From Candidatus Segetimicrobium genomatis (GTDB lineage: Bacteria; Sysuimicrobiota; Sysuimicrobiia; Sysuimicrobiales; Segetimicrobiaceae), in assembly GCA_005883865.1 (NCBI GenBank), contig VBAO01000216.1, positions 1 through 5,821 on the forward strand: a DNA stretch of 5,821 bases, written 5' to 3'. This document shows, in pieces, positions 1-5,821 of the stretch (position 1 is the first letter of the stretch; each line of letters opens with the position of its first letter). The notes beneath the pieces were generated by a model. The model was not told the DNA's origin, did no database searches, and worked only from the letters and a program-made list of their open reading frames with translations. The position numbers and the translations under genes were made by a program.

Positions 1-23
1 TCCCATCCCCGCTCATCCTGCCG

Positions 24-809
24 TCAACCCCGGGGGCGTTTGAGAATCAAGCGCCCGGATCCGAGCAGGGCATTGAAAACCGGTGCCCCAGTGTCGACCG
101 GTTCTTCACCCTCACCAGTGGTAGGCAGGCGAGCCATGTAGATCGTCGCCGCTTCCAGCACGTGGCTGCGGGCGACCGCGGCAGCCTGCCGGGTATCCCC
201 GGCACGCACCGCCCGTATGAGCCTCCGATGCTGGGTGATGACCTTGCGGGCCCACGTATCGTCCTGCAGGTTGTGGATGCTCGATAGCGCGATGATATCC
301 CACACGCGCCGAAGTACATCTTGGGCGAAAGGATTGCCGGCCAGCCTCGCGACGTACTGGTGGATCGCCAGGTTGGCCTGCACCATCCTGGTGACGCTTC
401 GTTCGCGGACCGCGTGCTCAAACATCAGTTGCCGATCCACAAGTTCGCGCATGTCCCGCGCGGACACTCTGCCCTCCCGCTGGGCGCGCGCGGCAAGTTC
501 GGCGGTCAGGGCCTCCAAGACCGCGCGGACCTGGTACAGGGAGGATACTTCCAGAACGTTGAGCCGCCGCACAAGGGCTCCCCGGTGTCCGATCACGATC
601 AGCCCCTCGGCCTGGAGCCGGCGTATCGCTTCCCGTACCGGAGTGCGGCTCATGCCGAGCTCTACGGTCAGCGCAATCTCGGTGAGCCGGTCGCCGGGCC
701 GGTACCGCCCAACGACGATCGCACGCCGGAGCATCGCATAGGCGTGGTCTGAGTTGGTCTCACTGCCGGGCTGGAGTCGCAAAGCGCCCGCCTGATGGCC
801 CGATACCAT
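24..809 (-). CDS. GntR family transcriptional regulator, FCD (FadR-like) subfamily
   Basis: This 261-residue protein is a cytoplasmic DNA-binding repressor or activator that probably responds to a small carboxylate or sugar acid. Residues about 18-82 form the GntR winged helix-turn-helix, with the hallmark GMSRTPVREAIRRLQAEGL at 52-70. Residues about 89-225 form the helical FCD ligand domain. Its usual metal-site positions are visible as N146, H150, H194 and H216; the first is Asn where Asp is more common. A roughly 30-residue tail (231-261) extends past the domain and matches nothing I recognise. The ATG at 809 is preceded by GGGAG (814-818) at 4 bases, which supports this start, although the first 17 residues are poorly conserved in type. 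It is the last gene of the leftward set, separated from the methyltransferase gene by 127 bases that contain a palindrome likely to be its autoregulatory operator. The family call is firm; the effector and target genes are unknown. Confidence 0.93.
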   Translation of the reverse strand: MVSGHQAGALRLQPGSETNSDHAYAMLRRAIVVGRYRPGDRLTEIALTVELGMSRTPVREAIRRLQAEGLIVIGHRGALVRRLNVLEVSSLYQVRAVLEALTAELAARAQREGRVSARDMRELVDRQLMFEHAVRERSVTRMVQANLAIHQYVARLAGNPFAQDVLRRVWDIIALSSIHNLQDDTWARKVITQHRRLIRAVRAGDTRQAAAVARSHVLEAATIYMARLPTTGEGEEPVDTGAPVFNALLGSGRLILKRPRG

Positions 810-936
810 GACACTCCCAATCTATCCGAGGTGGACGCCGGCGTCGCAGGCGCACGAACCACGCCGCCCGATTGTATGCGCTGCATACAAACTCAACTCC
901 TGCTGGTGCGATCAGTTGGTCGAGCGCAGCGAGACC
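810..936. other. Intergenic region between ogt and the GntR gene
   Basis: These 127 bases separate the repair pair from the regulator. They hold the palindrome at 872-890, an overlapping TACAAT on the minus strand, and the regulator's GGGAG ribosome binding site (814-818). I see no hairpin with a T-run after ogt, so read-through cannot be excluded. The operator-like site suggests the regulator has its own promoter. Confidence 0.5.
872..890. promoter_or_regulatory. Perfect 8-3-8 palindrome, probable GntR operator
   Basis: The sequence TTGTATGC-GCT-GCATACAA is a perfect inverted repeat with 8-bp arms and a 3-bp centre, 62 bases upstream of the regulator's ATG. The TTGTAT...ATACAA pattern, with GT and AC symmetrically placed, resembles operators of FCD-type GntR proteins. 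On the minus strand the right part reads TACAAT (871-876), a good -10 match, so binding here could block the regulator's own promoter. No convincing -35 sits at the normal distance. The palindrome is seen directly; the operator role is inferred. Confidence 0.65.
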
Positions 937-1470
937 TCAGTCAGCGCTTACAGGCAATAGCTCGGCGCCTGCCAAGAGCGCTCGCTCATGCGACAAGAGC
1001 CAGCGCTTGCGATCGAGGCCGCCACCGTACCCAGTGAGTGCGCCATTCGCTCCGATGACACGATGGCAAGGCACGACGATGGGAACCGGATTCGATCCAT
1101 TAGCCATCCCGACGGCGCGTGTGGCCCGCGGTCTGCCGAGCCGCGCCGCTAAGTGGCCGTACGTCACGGTGGTACCTGCCGGGACTGCGCGCAGCGCCGA
1201 CCAAACCAGACGCTGAACCGGAGTCCCGGCTGTTTCTACCGGCACTCGATCCAGCGACGTGAATTCGCCTTCAAAATACCCTTCAATCCGCGACCGGATC
1301 GTTGCCGGCGCCCTTCCAGGTACCAATCGATACTCTCTGTAGTGACGGTCCAGCAAACGGCGGATCCGGTCCTCATCGTCGCCAAAGTCCAGCGCGCGCA
1401 AGGCATCGCCACCACAGACCAGCAGAATCGTCCCGATAGGCGACGGCAGTCGATCAAGCGACAGATCCAT
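937..1470 (-). CDS. ogt: Methylated-DNA--[protein]-cysteine S-methyltransferase
   Basis: This 177-residue suicide repair protein transfers the alkyl group from O6-alkylguanine (and O4-alkylthymine) in DNA to its own cysteine. The active-site motif PCHRVIG is at 134-140, with acceptor Cys135 and its partner His136; the triad Glu is probably E162 in LLSHE. The DNA-binding helix-turn-helix lies upstream: Tyr104 (TYGHLA) and the presumed arginine finger R118 in RATRAVGMANG. Residues 1-80 form the less conserved N-terminal domain. The length matches stand-alone Ogt/MGMT proteins. The ATG at 1470 has GGGAGGT (1474-1480) three bases upstream, inside the end of the glycosylase gene. The two genes overlap by 17 bases, so they are probably co-transcribed and translationally coupled. 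All key residues are present, so activity is expected. Whether it is orthologous to ogt or to the C-terminal half of ada cannot be settled here. Confidence 0.96.
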   Translation of the reverse strand: MDLSLDRLPSPIGTILLVCGGDALRALDFGDDEDRIRRLLDRHYREYRLVPGRAPATIRSRIEGYFEGEFTSLDRVPVETAGTPVQRLVWSALRAVPAGTTVTYGHLAARLGRPRATRAVGMANGSNPVPIVVPCHRVIGANGALTGYGGGLDRKRWLLSHERALLAGAELLPVSAD

Positions 1471-2935
1471 ACGACCTCCCGGCCGAAAGGCCGCCCACTC
1501 CCTCGGCGGCCCAGAGGTGCATCACCGCGTACGCGCGCCACGGCCGCCACCCTTCGGCCACAGCCAGCACGCGTTTTGAGCTTTTCTCACCAAGCGCCTT
1601 CATCACACCCAGGTCGGTGTGCGGAAACGCATCAGGCCATGCCAACGCACGCATGGCGATATACTGAGCGGTCCATTCACCAATGCCCGGGATGGATCGA
1701 AGTCTCTTCAGCGTCGACGTCACATCCGCGCTCGGACTTAAGCGAAGCTCGCCGCGCGCAAGCACCTTGGCCAGTTCGATAATCGTGCGCGCCCGGGAAG
1801 GCAGCACTCCTAGTTGAGAAATGTCGGCGACCTCCAATTCCGCAATCCGTTCCGACCCCGGGAACGCGGTGGAGAGTCCCGCGAACGGGGAGTCAACGGG
1901 ACTTCCAAAGGCCGCGGCGAACCGGCCCGCCAGCGTTCGCGCGGCCGCGACGCTTACCTGCTGGCCCAAGACCGCCCGCACCGCAATTTCGAAGCCATCG
2001 AACGCTCCAGGGACGCGGAGTCCCGGCTTCGCCGCCGCCAGCGGGCCCAGCGTCTCCCCGATCTCCGCCGGGTTACACGACAAGTCCATCAGATGTTTCA
2101 CCCGGGAAAGAAGCGCCGGCAGAACCTTCGCCAGCGACGCGGACGCCACCACCCGCACTACCGGTTTCCGTTGGGGCAGCGTGACCTCAACCCACCCGGT
2201 GTGCACCCGATCGTTTTGCACAATGCGCACGATGCGACGAAACGAGAGCGCTTCGACTTCCTCGACCGCGCGAATGCTCCGTGCACCGAGAAACCCGATC
2301 AGTGATCCCCAATCATATGGCGGCCGGAAGCTCAATTCGAAGATCAACGAGTCCGAGAGCGCGGAGGGTGTTGGAGTCCTCCTCAGTTGATTGGGGCTCA
2401 AGCGATACCGTTCCTTGAATAATGCTTCAAATCGGCTCAGGCTGCCGAAGCCGGCAGCGTACGCCACCTCCGTGATCGGCAGTGCCGTGTCCGTCAGCAG
2501 CCGTTTTGCCATCAGCAGACGTTGCGTCTGGGCGAATGCGATCGGAGCCACGCCGAATTCGCTTCGGAACACGCGGCGAAGATGGCGCGCGGTCACTCCC
2601 AACCGATCTGCGATTCCATCGATGCCGCTCTCGCTGAGGTTGCCGTCTTCAATCAGGCTCGCGGCAGCCGATGCGATCCGGTGCCGTGCATCGATGCTGG
2701 CGTTGCCGGGAGCCAGTTCGGGCCGGCACCGCAAACACGGCCGATATCCGCGGGATTCGGCAGCAGCCGCGCTGGAGAAGAACGTGCAATTCTCCCGCCT
2801 CGGCATCTTGACGGTGCAAACCGGACGGCAATAGATCCCGGTCGACGATACGCCTACGAAGAAACGGCCATCGAAGCGCGGATCGCGTGACCGGATGGCG
2901 CGATAGCAGGTTTCCGACTCTAGTCGCACAATCAC
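1454..2935 (-). CDS. alkA: Ada-type methylation sensor / AraC activator fused to AlkA 3-methyladenine DNA glycosylase
   Basis: This 493-residue three-part protein joins damage sensing to base excision. Residues about 5-75 are the Ada zinc domain, with Cys36, Cys40, Cys67 and Cys70 (IYCRPVC and PCLRC). By analogy with E. coli Ada Cys38, Cys36 should accept methyl groups from DNA phosphotriesters. Residues about 85-187 are an AraC-type double helix-turn-helix. Residues about 196-305 are the AlkA N-terminal domain. Residues about 312-480 are the HhH-GPD glycosylase, with the hairpin LRSIPGIGEWTAQYIAMRAL at 412-431 and catalytic Asp441 aligning with E. coli AlkA Asp238. The family's WRPWRAYA motif follows at 463-470. 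The glycosylase half removes 3-methyladenine and related bases; the front half should activate its own operon. The start is a GTG; an in-frame TAA lies two codons upstream, limiting alternatives to this GTG or one at 2929. No strong ribosome binding site is visible. The gene overlaps ogt. Confidence 0.95.
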   Translation of the reverse strand: MIVRLESETCYRAIRSRDPRFDGRFFVGVSSTGIYCRPVCTVKMPRRENCTFFSSAAAAESRGYRPCLRCRPELAPGNASIDARHRIASAAASLIEDGNLSESGIDGIADRLGVTARHLRRVFRSEFGVAPIAFAQTQRLLMAKRLLTDTALPITEVAYAAGFGSLSRFEALFKERYRLSPNQLRRTPTPSALSDSLIFELSFRPPYDWGSLIGFLGARSIRAVEEVEALSFRRIVRIVQNDRVHTGWVEVTLPQRKPVVRVVASASLAKVLPALLSRVKHLMDLSCNPAEIGETLGPLAAAKPGLRVPGAFDGFEIAVRAVLGQQVSVAAARTLAGRFAAAFGSPVDSPFAGLSTAFPGSERIAELEVADISQLGVLPSRARTIIELAKVLARGELRLSPSADVTSTLKRLRSIPGIGEWTAQYIAMRALAWPDAFPHTDLGVMKALGEKSSKRVLAVAEGWRPWRAYAVMHLWAAEGVGGLSAGRSYGSVA

Positions 2936-3005
2936 ATCTTACGCGAGCGAGCCGGCAACGGCTCATTGTTTTCGGACATCATCATCCCCCATTCGCAGAC
3001 TCCCA
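2936..3005 (-). other. 70-base gap before the alkylation-repair genes
   Basis: This gap lies between the stop of the transporter gene and the GTG of the ada-alkA fusion, and would have to carry any dedicated damage-inducible promoter for the repair pair. I see no clear -35/-10 pair and no stem followed by a T-run that would end transcription from upstream. It contains a 17-codon minus-strand reading frame (2932-2985, MMMSENNEPLPARSRKM) whose stop codon overlaps the GTG start. Read-through from the transporter operon, or a promoter dependent on the Ada-like activator, are both possible. Confidence 0.4.
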
Positions 3006-3848
3006 TCAGCCTGCGATCAGCGGGATCGCGACGAGCGCGGCGGCGATCCCCACCGCCTGCATGCGGGACACGCGTTCCCCCAGGATGAGATGCGCCAGGA
3101 ACACGGTCGCGGCCGGGTACAGCGAGGCGAGGATCGAGGCGACGTCGAGGCGCCCCGCCTGCTCGGCGAATACGAAGAACGCGTTGCCTCCCGCGTCCAG
3201 GACGCCGGCCACGCCGGCGAGAGGCGGCAGTGGTCCCTTTGGCAGCCGTAGCCTGCCCGCTCCTCGAGCGACTGCGACCACCAAGAGCAGCGACACACCC
3301 TTTGCGGCGGTGAGCGGCCAGAACACGGCTGGCGCACGGACCTGGCCGATGAAAATGAAGAACGTTCCGAACCCAATACCGGACAGGAGGGCGAGGCCCA
3401 GGCCCTCGGGGCGGCCGGTCGCTCCCTCAGGACGGGAGATGAGCCAGACGCCGCTGAGCCCGAGGCCAAAGCCCACGAACTGCATCGGGGACGGCAGGCC
3501 TTCGGAGAACGAGGCAAAGAGCACCGGAAGAGCCGCCGCCACCAAGGCGGTGACCGGCGCGGCCATTCCCATCCGGCCAATAGCGAGCGCCCTGTACAGC
3601 GCGGCGATGCCCACGGCGCCCATGAGGCCCGCAGCACTTCCCCACCCCAGCATGGAGGGAGACGGCCCCGGCTCGGCGCGTGCGACCGCAAGCACGGCCA
3701 GTGAGACAGCGCCGACAGTCTGCGATACCAATAACACCGCGTAGAGGTCCGCCCTGCGCGCGGCCAACCCGCCGCTGAAGTCACCCGCACCCCAAGACGC
3801 GGCGGATGCCAGCCCGAATGCGGCGGTGGCCAGAGCGCTCTGACTCAC
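3006..3848 (-). CDS. EamA/DMT family transporter, ten membrane helices
   Basis: This 280-residue inner-membrane protein belongs to the drug/metabolite transporter superfamily, whose members usually export amino acids, nucleosides or other small metabolites. It has two tandem EamA repeats of about five helices each, roughly residues 8-138 and 148-279. The linker between them (about 139-148, RPEGATGRPEG) is polar. The first repeat shows ALYRALAIGRMGMAAPVTAL (83-102). The second shows the typical closing signature ASLYPAATVFLAHLILGERV (241-260), with the Glu-Arg after the ninth helix. The length is normal for the family. The GTG start has GGAGGAGGT (3859-3867) 10 bases upstream, slightly long spacing. 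The gene follows the PhzF-like gene by 46 bases, measured from that gene's restored end, and precedes the repair genes by 70 bases. The substrate cannot be read from the sequence; the neighbour suggests a small organic acid or phenazine-like compound only weakly. Confidence 0.92.
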   Translation of the reverse strand: MSQSALATAAFGLASAASWGAGDFSGGLAARRADLYAVLLVSQTVGAVSLAVLAVARAEPGPSPSMLGWGSAAGLMGAVGIAALYRALAIGRMGMAAPVTALVAAALPVLFASFSEGLPSPMQFVGFGLGLSGVWLISRPEGATGRPEGLGLALLSGIGFGTFFIFIGQVRAPAVFWPLTAAKGVSLLLVVAVARGAGRLRLPKGPLPPLAGVAGVLDAGGNAFFVFAEQAGRLDVASILASLYPAATVFLAHLILGERVSRMQAVGIAAALVAIPLIAG

Positions 3849-3894
3849 GTTTGTCGAGACCTCCTCCGCGAGTTCCGACGAACGAGCATTGGCG

Positions 3895-4711
3895 CTACAG
3901 CGTAAACTCTCCTTGCCCCACGATCACCGCCGCGCCGCCGACCTCGACCTGTTCAACTCGGCCGCCTTGGCCCTTGACCCGCGCGTGCAATTTCGATCTC
4001 TTCACCGAATGCAATCCGGGCGTGCCGGGCGAGGTGCATCGCCAGGGGACCTGCGGCCGAGCCCGTGGCGGGATCTTCGCGCGGGCCCACCCCCTCATCA
4101 TAGGGGAACATCCGCGTCTTCCACCGCTTCCCACCGCCCGCGAAACAGTTCAAGCAGCGATCGGGAAGCAGCCGGGCGAGCGCGCCATGGTCGGGCGCCA
4201 GCCGCGCTACCGCCTCCTCCGTCTCGAGCATGACGTAGACGTGCTGCAATCCATTGTCGTAGACCTCGACCGGCAGCAAGGACCGTCCGACGCCCACCGC
4301 GGCCAGCAGGGCGGTCTCATCTCCGAATGAGGTCACCGTGGGGATGGGTTGGCGCATCCACCCGAACGTGATCCGGCCCCCGTCGCGCTGAAGCCGGACC
4401 GGCACAATGCCGCGCCCCGTTTCCAGCCGAATTTCATCGCCCTCGACCGGGGCGCCGAGCACAAACGCGCTGCCGAGCACCGGGTGGCCCGCGAACGGCA
4501 CCTCGCGCCCCGGCGTGAAGATGCGAATGCGCGCGTGCCCGCCCGCGGCGGGCGGGTAGCCGAACACCGTCTCGGAGAAGTTGATCTCACGGGCCAGCGG
4601 CTGGAGCCGCGACTCGGGGATCTCGAATGCGTCAGGAAATACCGCGAGTTGGTTGCCCGCCAGCGGCCGGTTCGAAAAGACGTCGCAGATGACATAACGG
4701 TAGGCGGTCAT
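3895..4711 (-). pseudogene. PhzF-family isomerase gene with frameshift/deletion near the 3' end
   Basis: The family folds as two diaminopimelate-epimerase-like halves and isomerises small substrates; PhzF itself acts on dihydro-3-hydroxyanthranilate. From the ATG at 4711, supported by GAGGAGGAGGG (4717-4727) five bases upstream, residues 1-241 are intact. They include the N-terminal CDVFSNRPLAGNQLAVF, catalytic Glu47 in NFSETVF, FAGHPVLGSAF (H76) and EDPATGSAAG (D213). After Ile241 (about 3989) this frame yields 11 unrelated residues and stops at 3953, giving 252 aa. The expected family C-terminus (LHARV...VEVGGAAVIVGQGEFTL) appears in another frame from 3990 to a TAG at 3895. The segment usually found between (EQGxxMGRPS-like) is absent, suggesting a small out-of-frame deletion. 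The protein may be a shortened functional enzyme, a decayed gene, or the result of a sequence error. An upstream TTG at 4732 is a less likely start. Confidence 0.8.
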
Positions 4712-4716
4712 AGAAA

Positions 4717-4727
4717 CCCTCCTCCTC
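4717..4727 (-). promoter_or_regulatory. Strong ribosome binding site that fixes the PhzF-like start
   Basis: On the minus strand GAGGAGGAGGG stands five bases before the ATG at 4711. It favours this ATG over the in-frame TTG at 4732, whose seven extra residues (MTRRRVS) precede the family's usual N-terminus. Confidence 0.75.
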
Positions 4728-4795
4728 GTCAAAACACCTGCGCACCGGCATCTCCGCTCCGGAACATGTGTCCTAGCGGCATATTCTCATATTCA

Positions 4796-4801
4796 ATTAT
4801 A
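4796..4801 (-). promoter_or_regulatory. Candidate -10 box (TATAAT) for the leftward genes
   Basis: This exact TATAAT on the minus strand lies in the most AT-rich patch of the window (4781-4804), about 85 bases upstream of the PhzF-like ATG. The matching -35 region (about 4819-4824, GCCAGA) is poor. The overlapping plus-strand bases read TATAGT (4798-4803), so the same patch could also serve the rightward gene. The placement in the divergent gap is reasonable, but this is a pattern match only. Confidence 0.35.
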
Positions 4802-4881
4802 GTAGTGACGCAGGCCTTTCTGGCCCTTTTCATTCGTGACCCATGAGCAGGGCAACTGGAGGAACCGCTCCGTGGGTTTCC

Positions 4882-4900
4882 GAAGACCGATGCGGTCTTC
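4882..4900. promoter_or_regulatory. Perfect 8-3-8 palindrome upstream of the DapA-like gene
   Basis: The sequence GAAGACCG-ATG-CGGTCTTC is a perfect inverted repeat with 8-bp arms and a 3-bp centre, ending 35 bases before the ATG at 4936. Its geometry matches the palindrome at 872-890 but its sequence differs. It could be an operator for another regulator or a hairpin in the 5' leader close to the ribosome binding site. No T-run follows, so it is not a classical terminator. Confidence 0.5.
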
Positions 4901-4919
4901 CCCATGCAACGTCCACATC

Positions 4920-4926
4920 AAGAGGA
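4920..4926 (+). promoter_or_regulatory. Ribosome binding site of the DapA-like gene
   Basis: AAGAGGA stands 9 bases before the ATG at 4936. The same frame stays open to an ATG at 4843, which would add 31 residues. That ATG has no ribosome binding site, and the added residues do not resemble the family, so 4936 is the preferred start. Confidence 0.65.
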
Positions 4927-4935
4927 ATTTTACGT

Positions 4936-5821
4936 ATGACCGAGTCGAAGACGCACTGGGAGGGAGTCTTTCCCTCTCTGTGCACACCATTTGGCGAAGA
5001 CGGGTCAATCGATCTTGCATCGCAGCGCGCGGTAGTCCGATTTGCGCTGTCGTGTGGAGCACACGGGGTTTTTTGCCTTGGGCTCGCGGGGGAAGTGAAC
5101 AAGCTAACGCCCAAAGAGCGAAAACAGCTCAGTAGCGTGATCGTAGAGGAGGTCAACGGGAGAGTACCTGTTTTGGTGGGAGTAGGCGCAGAATCAGAAC
5201 ACACAGCCGACGACTTGACACGCTGCGCGGAGACGGTGGGGGCGGATGGCGTCGTAGCACCTCCTCCAAGCACGGCACGGACCAGTGCCGACACAATTGA
5301 GCGTTACTTTCTCGCCATCGCGGAAACCACGCATTTGCCTGTGGTCATCCAGGACGCACCCGCCTACCTCGGCGTGGCCCTATCGGCTGACCTGGTGGGT
5401 CGCCTGGCAGCGAGGCAGCCGAATATCCGGTACGTGAAGCTAGAATCGGGCCCCGAGCAAACAGTCGACTGGGTCGCTCACCTCCATCACCAGGCGCATG
5501 TGTTCACAGGAGACGCAGGCCTCCATCTCTTGACTTCGCTGCGCGCTGGGGCAGTCGGCAACGTCCCCGGAGCCGAGGTCACGGATCTCCTCATCGCCGC
5601 GTACAATGCTGAAAAACGAGGTGACCCTGCCACCGCTGATGCCCTCCATGCACGCTTACTGCCTTATCTTGTGTTCAGTCTTCAGGGCCTCGACCACTAC
5701 AACGCCTGCAGTAAGGAGATGCTGGTCCGCCGCGGAATCCTCCCACGAGGAGGGCTGCGGAGACCTGCGTCTCAGCTTGTGCCTTCGGCCCTCGAGCTCA
5801 TCGAAAAGTATTTCCGCGATC
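4936..5821 (+). CDS. Dihydrodipicolinate synthase / N-acetylneuraminate lyase superfamily protein (partial at right edge)
   Basis: 295 codons are visible with no stop. Family members are usually about 290-310 residues, so only a few are missing. This superfamily uses a TIM barrel and a Schiff-base lysine for aldol-type condensation or cleavage of 2-oxo acids. The N-terminus WEGVFPSLCTPFGEDGSID (8-26) is typical, and Lys168 in RYVKLESG is the expected Schiff-base residue. The usual GTTGE loop reads GLAGE (49-53), and the Tyr normally found in the YNxP motif is Gln139 in VVIQDAP. These changes argue against true DapA and fit a divergent lyase/hydratase branch of the superfamily. Residues 191-210 (TGDAGLHLLTSLRAGAVGNV) correspond to the substrate-side G-x-D region. 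It is transcribed away from the other five genes. FCD regulators such as the one at 24-809 often accompany these genes. The exact reaction is unknown. Confidence 0.9.
   Translation, partial: MTESKTHWEGVFPSLCTPFGEDGSIDLASQRAVVRFALSCGAHGVFCLGLAGEVNKLTPKERKQLSSVIVEEVNGRVPVLVGVGAESEHTADDLTRCAETVGADGVVAPPPSTARTSADTIERYFLAIAETTHLPVVIQDAPAYLGVALSADLVGRLAARQPNIRYVKLESGPEQTVDWVAHLHHQAHVFTGDAGLHLLTSLRAGAVGNVPGAEVTDLLIAAYNAEKRGDPATADALHARLLPYLVFSLQGLDHYNACSKEMLVRRGILPRGGLRRPASQLVPSALELIEKYFRD

Larger units (their letters stand above)
4733..4935. other. Divergent intergenic region
   Basis: These roughly 200 bases lie between the PhzF-like gene (leftward) and the DapA-like gene (rightward). They hold the AT-rich patch at 4781-4804 with -10-like sequences on both strands, and the palindrome at 4882-4900. 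No copy of the TTGTATGC half-site from 872-890 is present. No RNA gene is evident. Confidence 0.6.

Noticed and set aside
2887..3744. Long plus-strand reading frame (285 codons) opposite the transporter gene
   Set aside because: It is antisense to a well-supported EamA gene, rich in Pro/Arg/Ala/Ser low-complexity sequence typical of GC-rich shadows, and shows no domain.
3017..3790. Second minus-strand frame of 257 codons inside the transporter gene
   Set aside because: It is an Arg/Ser/Cys/Trp-rich frame-shifted shadow of the transporter with no hydrophobic pattern of its own.
4813..4830. GGCC-TTTCT-GGCC followed by CCTTTT as a terminator
   Set aside because: The stem is only 4 bp and the T-run is short; it lies upstream of both divergent genes, where no transcript is known to end.
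4843..4935. In-frame 31-residue N-terminal extension of the DapA-like protein
   Set aside because: The ATG at 4843 lacks a ribosome binding site and the added residues are unlike the family; AAGAGGA before 4936 fits better.
4836..5135. Plus-strand 99-codon frame over the start of the DapA-like gene
   Set aside because: It is in a different frame from the recognisable DapA-superfamily protein and has no family resemblance.
4793..5294. Two minus-strand frames (4793-5062 and 4830-5294) opposite the DapA-like gene
   Set aside because: Both are antisense shadows with no recognisable motif.
1..5821. Mobile elements, CRISPR arrays, tRNA or rRNA genes
   Set aside because: No transposase motifs, spaced direct repeats, cloverleaf-like sequence or rRNA-like stretches were seen on either strand.

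Overview
This is a GC-rich bacterial window with compact genes and purine-rich ribosome binding sites (GGAGGAGG type). It points to a free-living, probably soil or environmental, high-GC bacterium. The genes are common across many phyla and no RNA gene is present, so I cannot name a lineage.

Layout: five genes lie on the minus strand and one partial gene lies on the plus strand, diverging at the right end. In transcription order on the minus strand (right to left) they are: a PhzF-fold isomerase with a frameshift near its 3' end (3895-4711), an EamA/DMT ten-helix transporter (3006-3848), an Ada-type sensor/AraC/AlkA glycosylase fusion (1454-2935), a methylguanine-DNA methyltransferase (937-1470, overlapping the previous gene by 17 bases), and a GntR/FCD transcription regulator (24-809). 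On the plus strand, a dihydrodipicolinate synthase/N-acetylneuraminate lyase superfamily gene starts at 4936 and runs off the right edge within a few residues of its expected end.

Function: the overlapping ada-alkA and ogt genes form a two-enzyme alkylation-repair unit. One protein senses phosphotriester damage, activates transcription and excises alkylated bases; the other directly reverses O6-alkylguanine. The PhzF-like enzyme and the transporter are 46 bases apart if the frameshift is read through, and may once have been a metabolite-processing/export pair. The GntR regulator has a perfect 19-bp palindrome (8-3-8) in its own upstream region, probably its operator. FCD-type GntR regulators often control DapA-superfamily catabolic genes, but here the two are 4 kb apart.

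Most notable points: the broken C-terminus of the PhzF-like gene; the palindrome at 872-890; a second perfect 8-3-8 palindrome of different sequence at 4882-4900 before the DapA-like gene; and the non-canonical active site of the DapA-like protein (GLAGE in place of GTTGE, Gln where Tyr is usual, Schiff-base Lys kept). I saw no mobile element, CRISPR array, tRNA or rRNA, and no evidence for a wholly new system.
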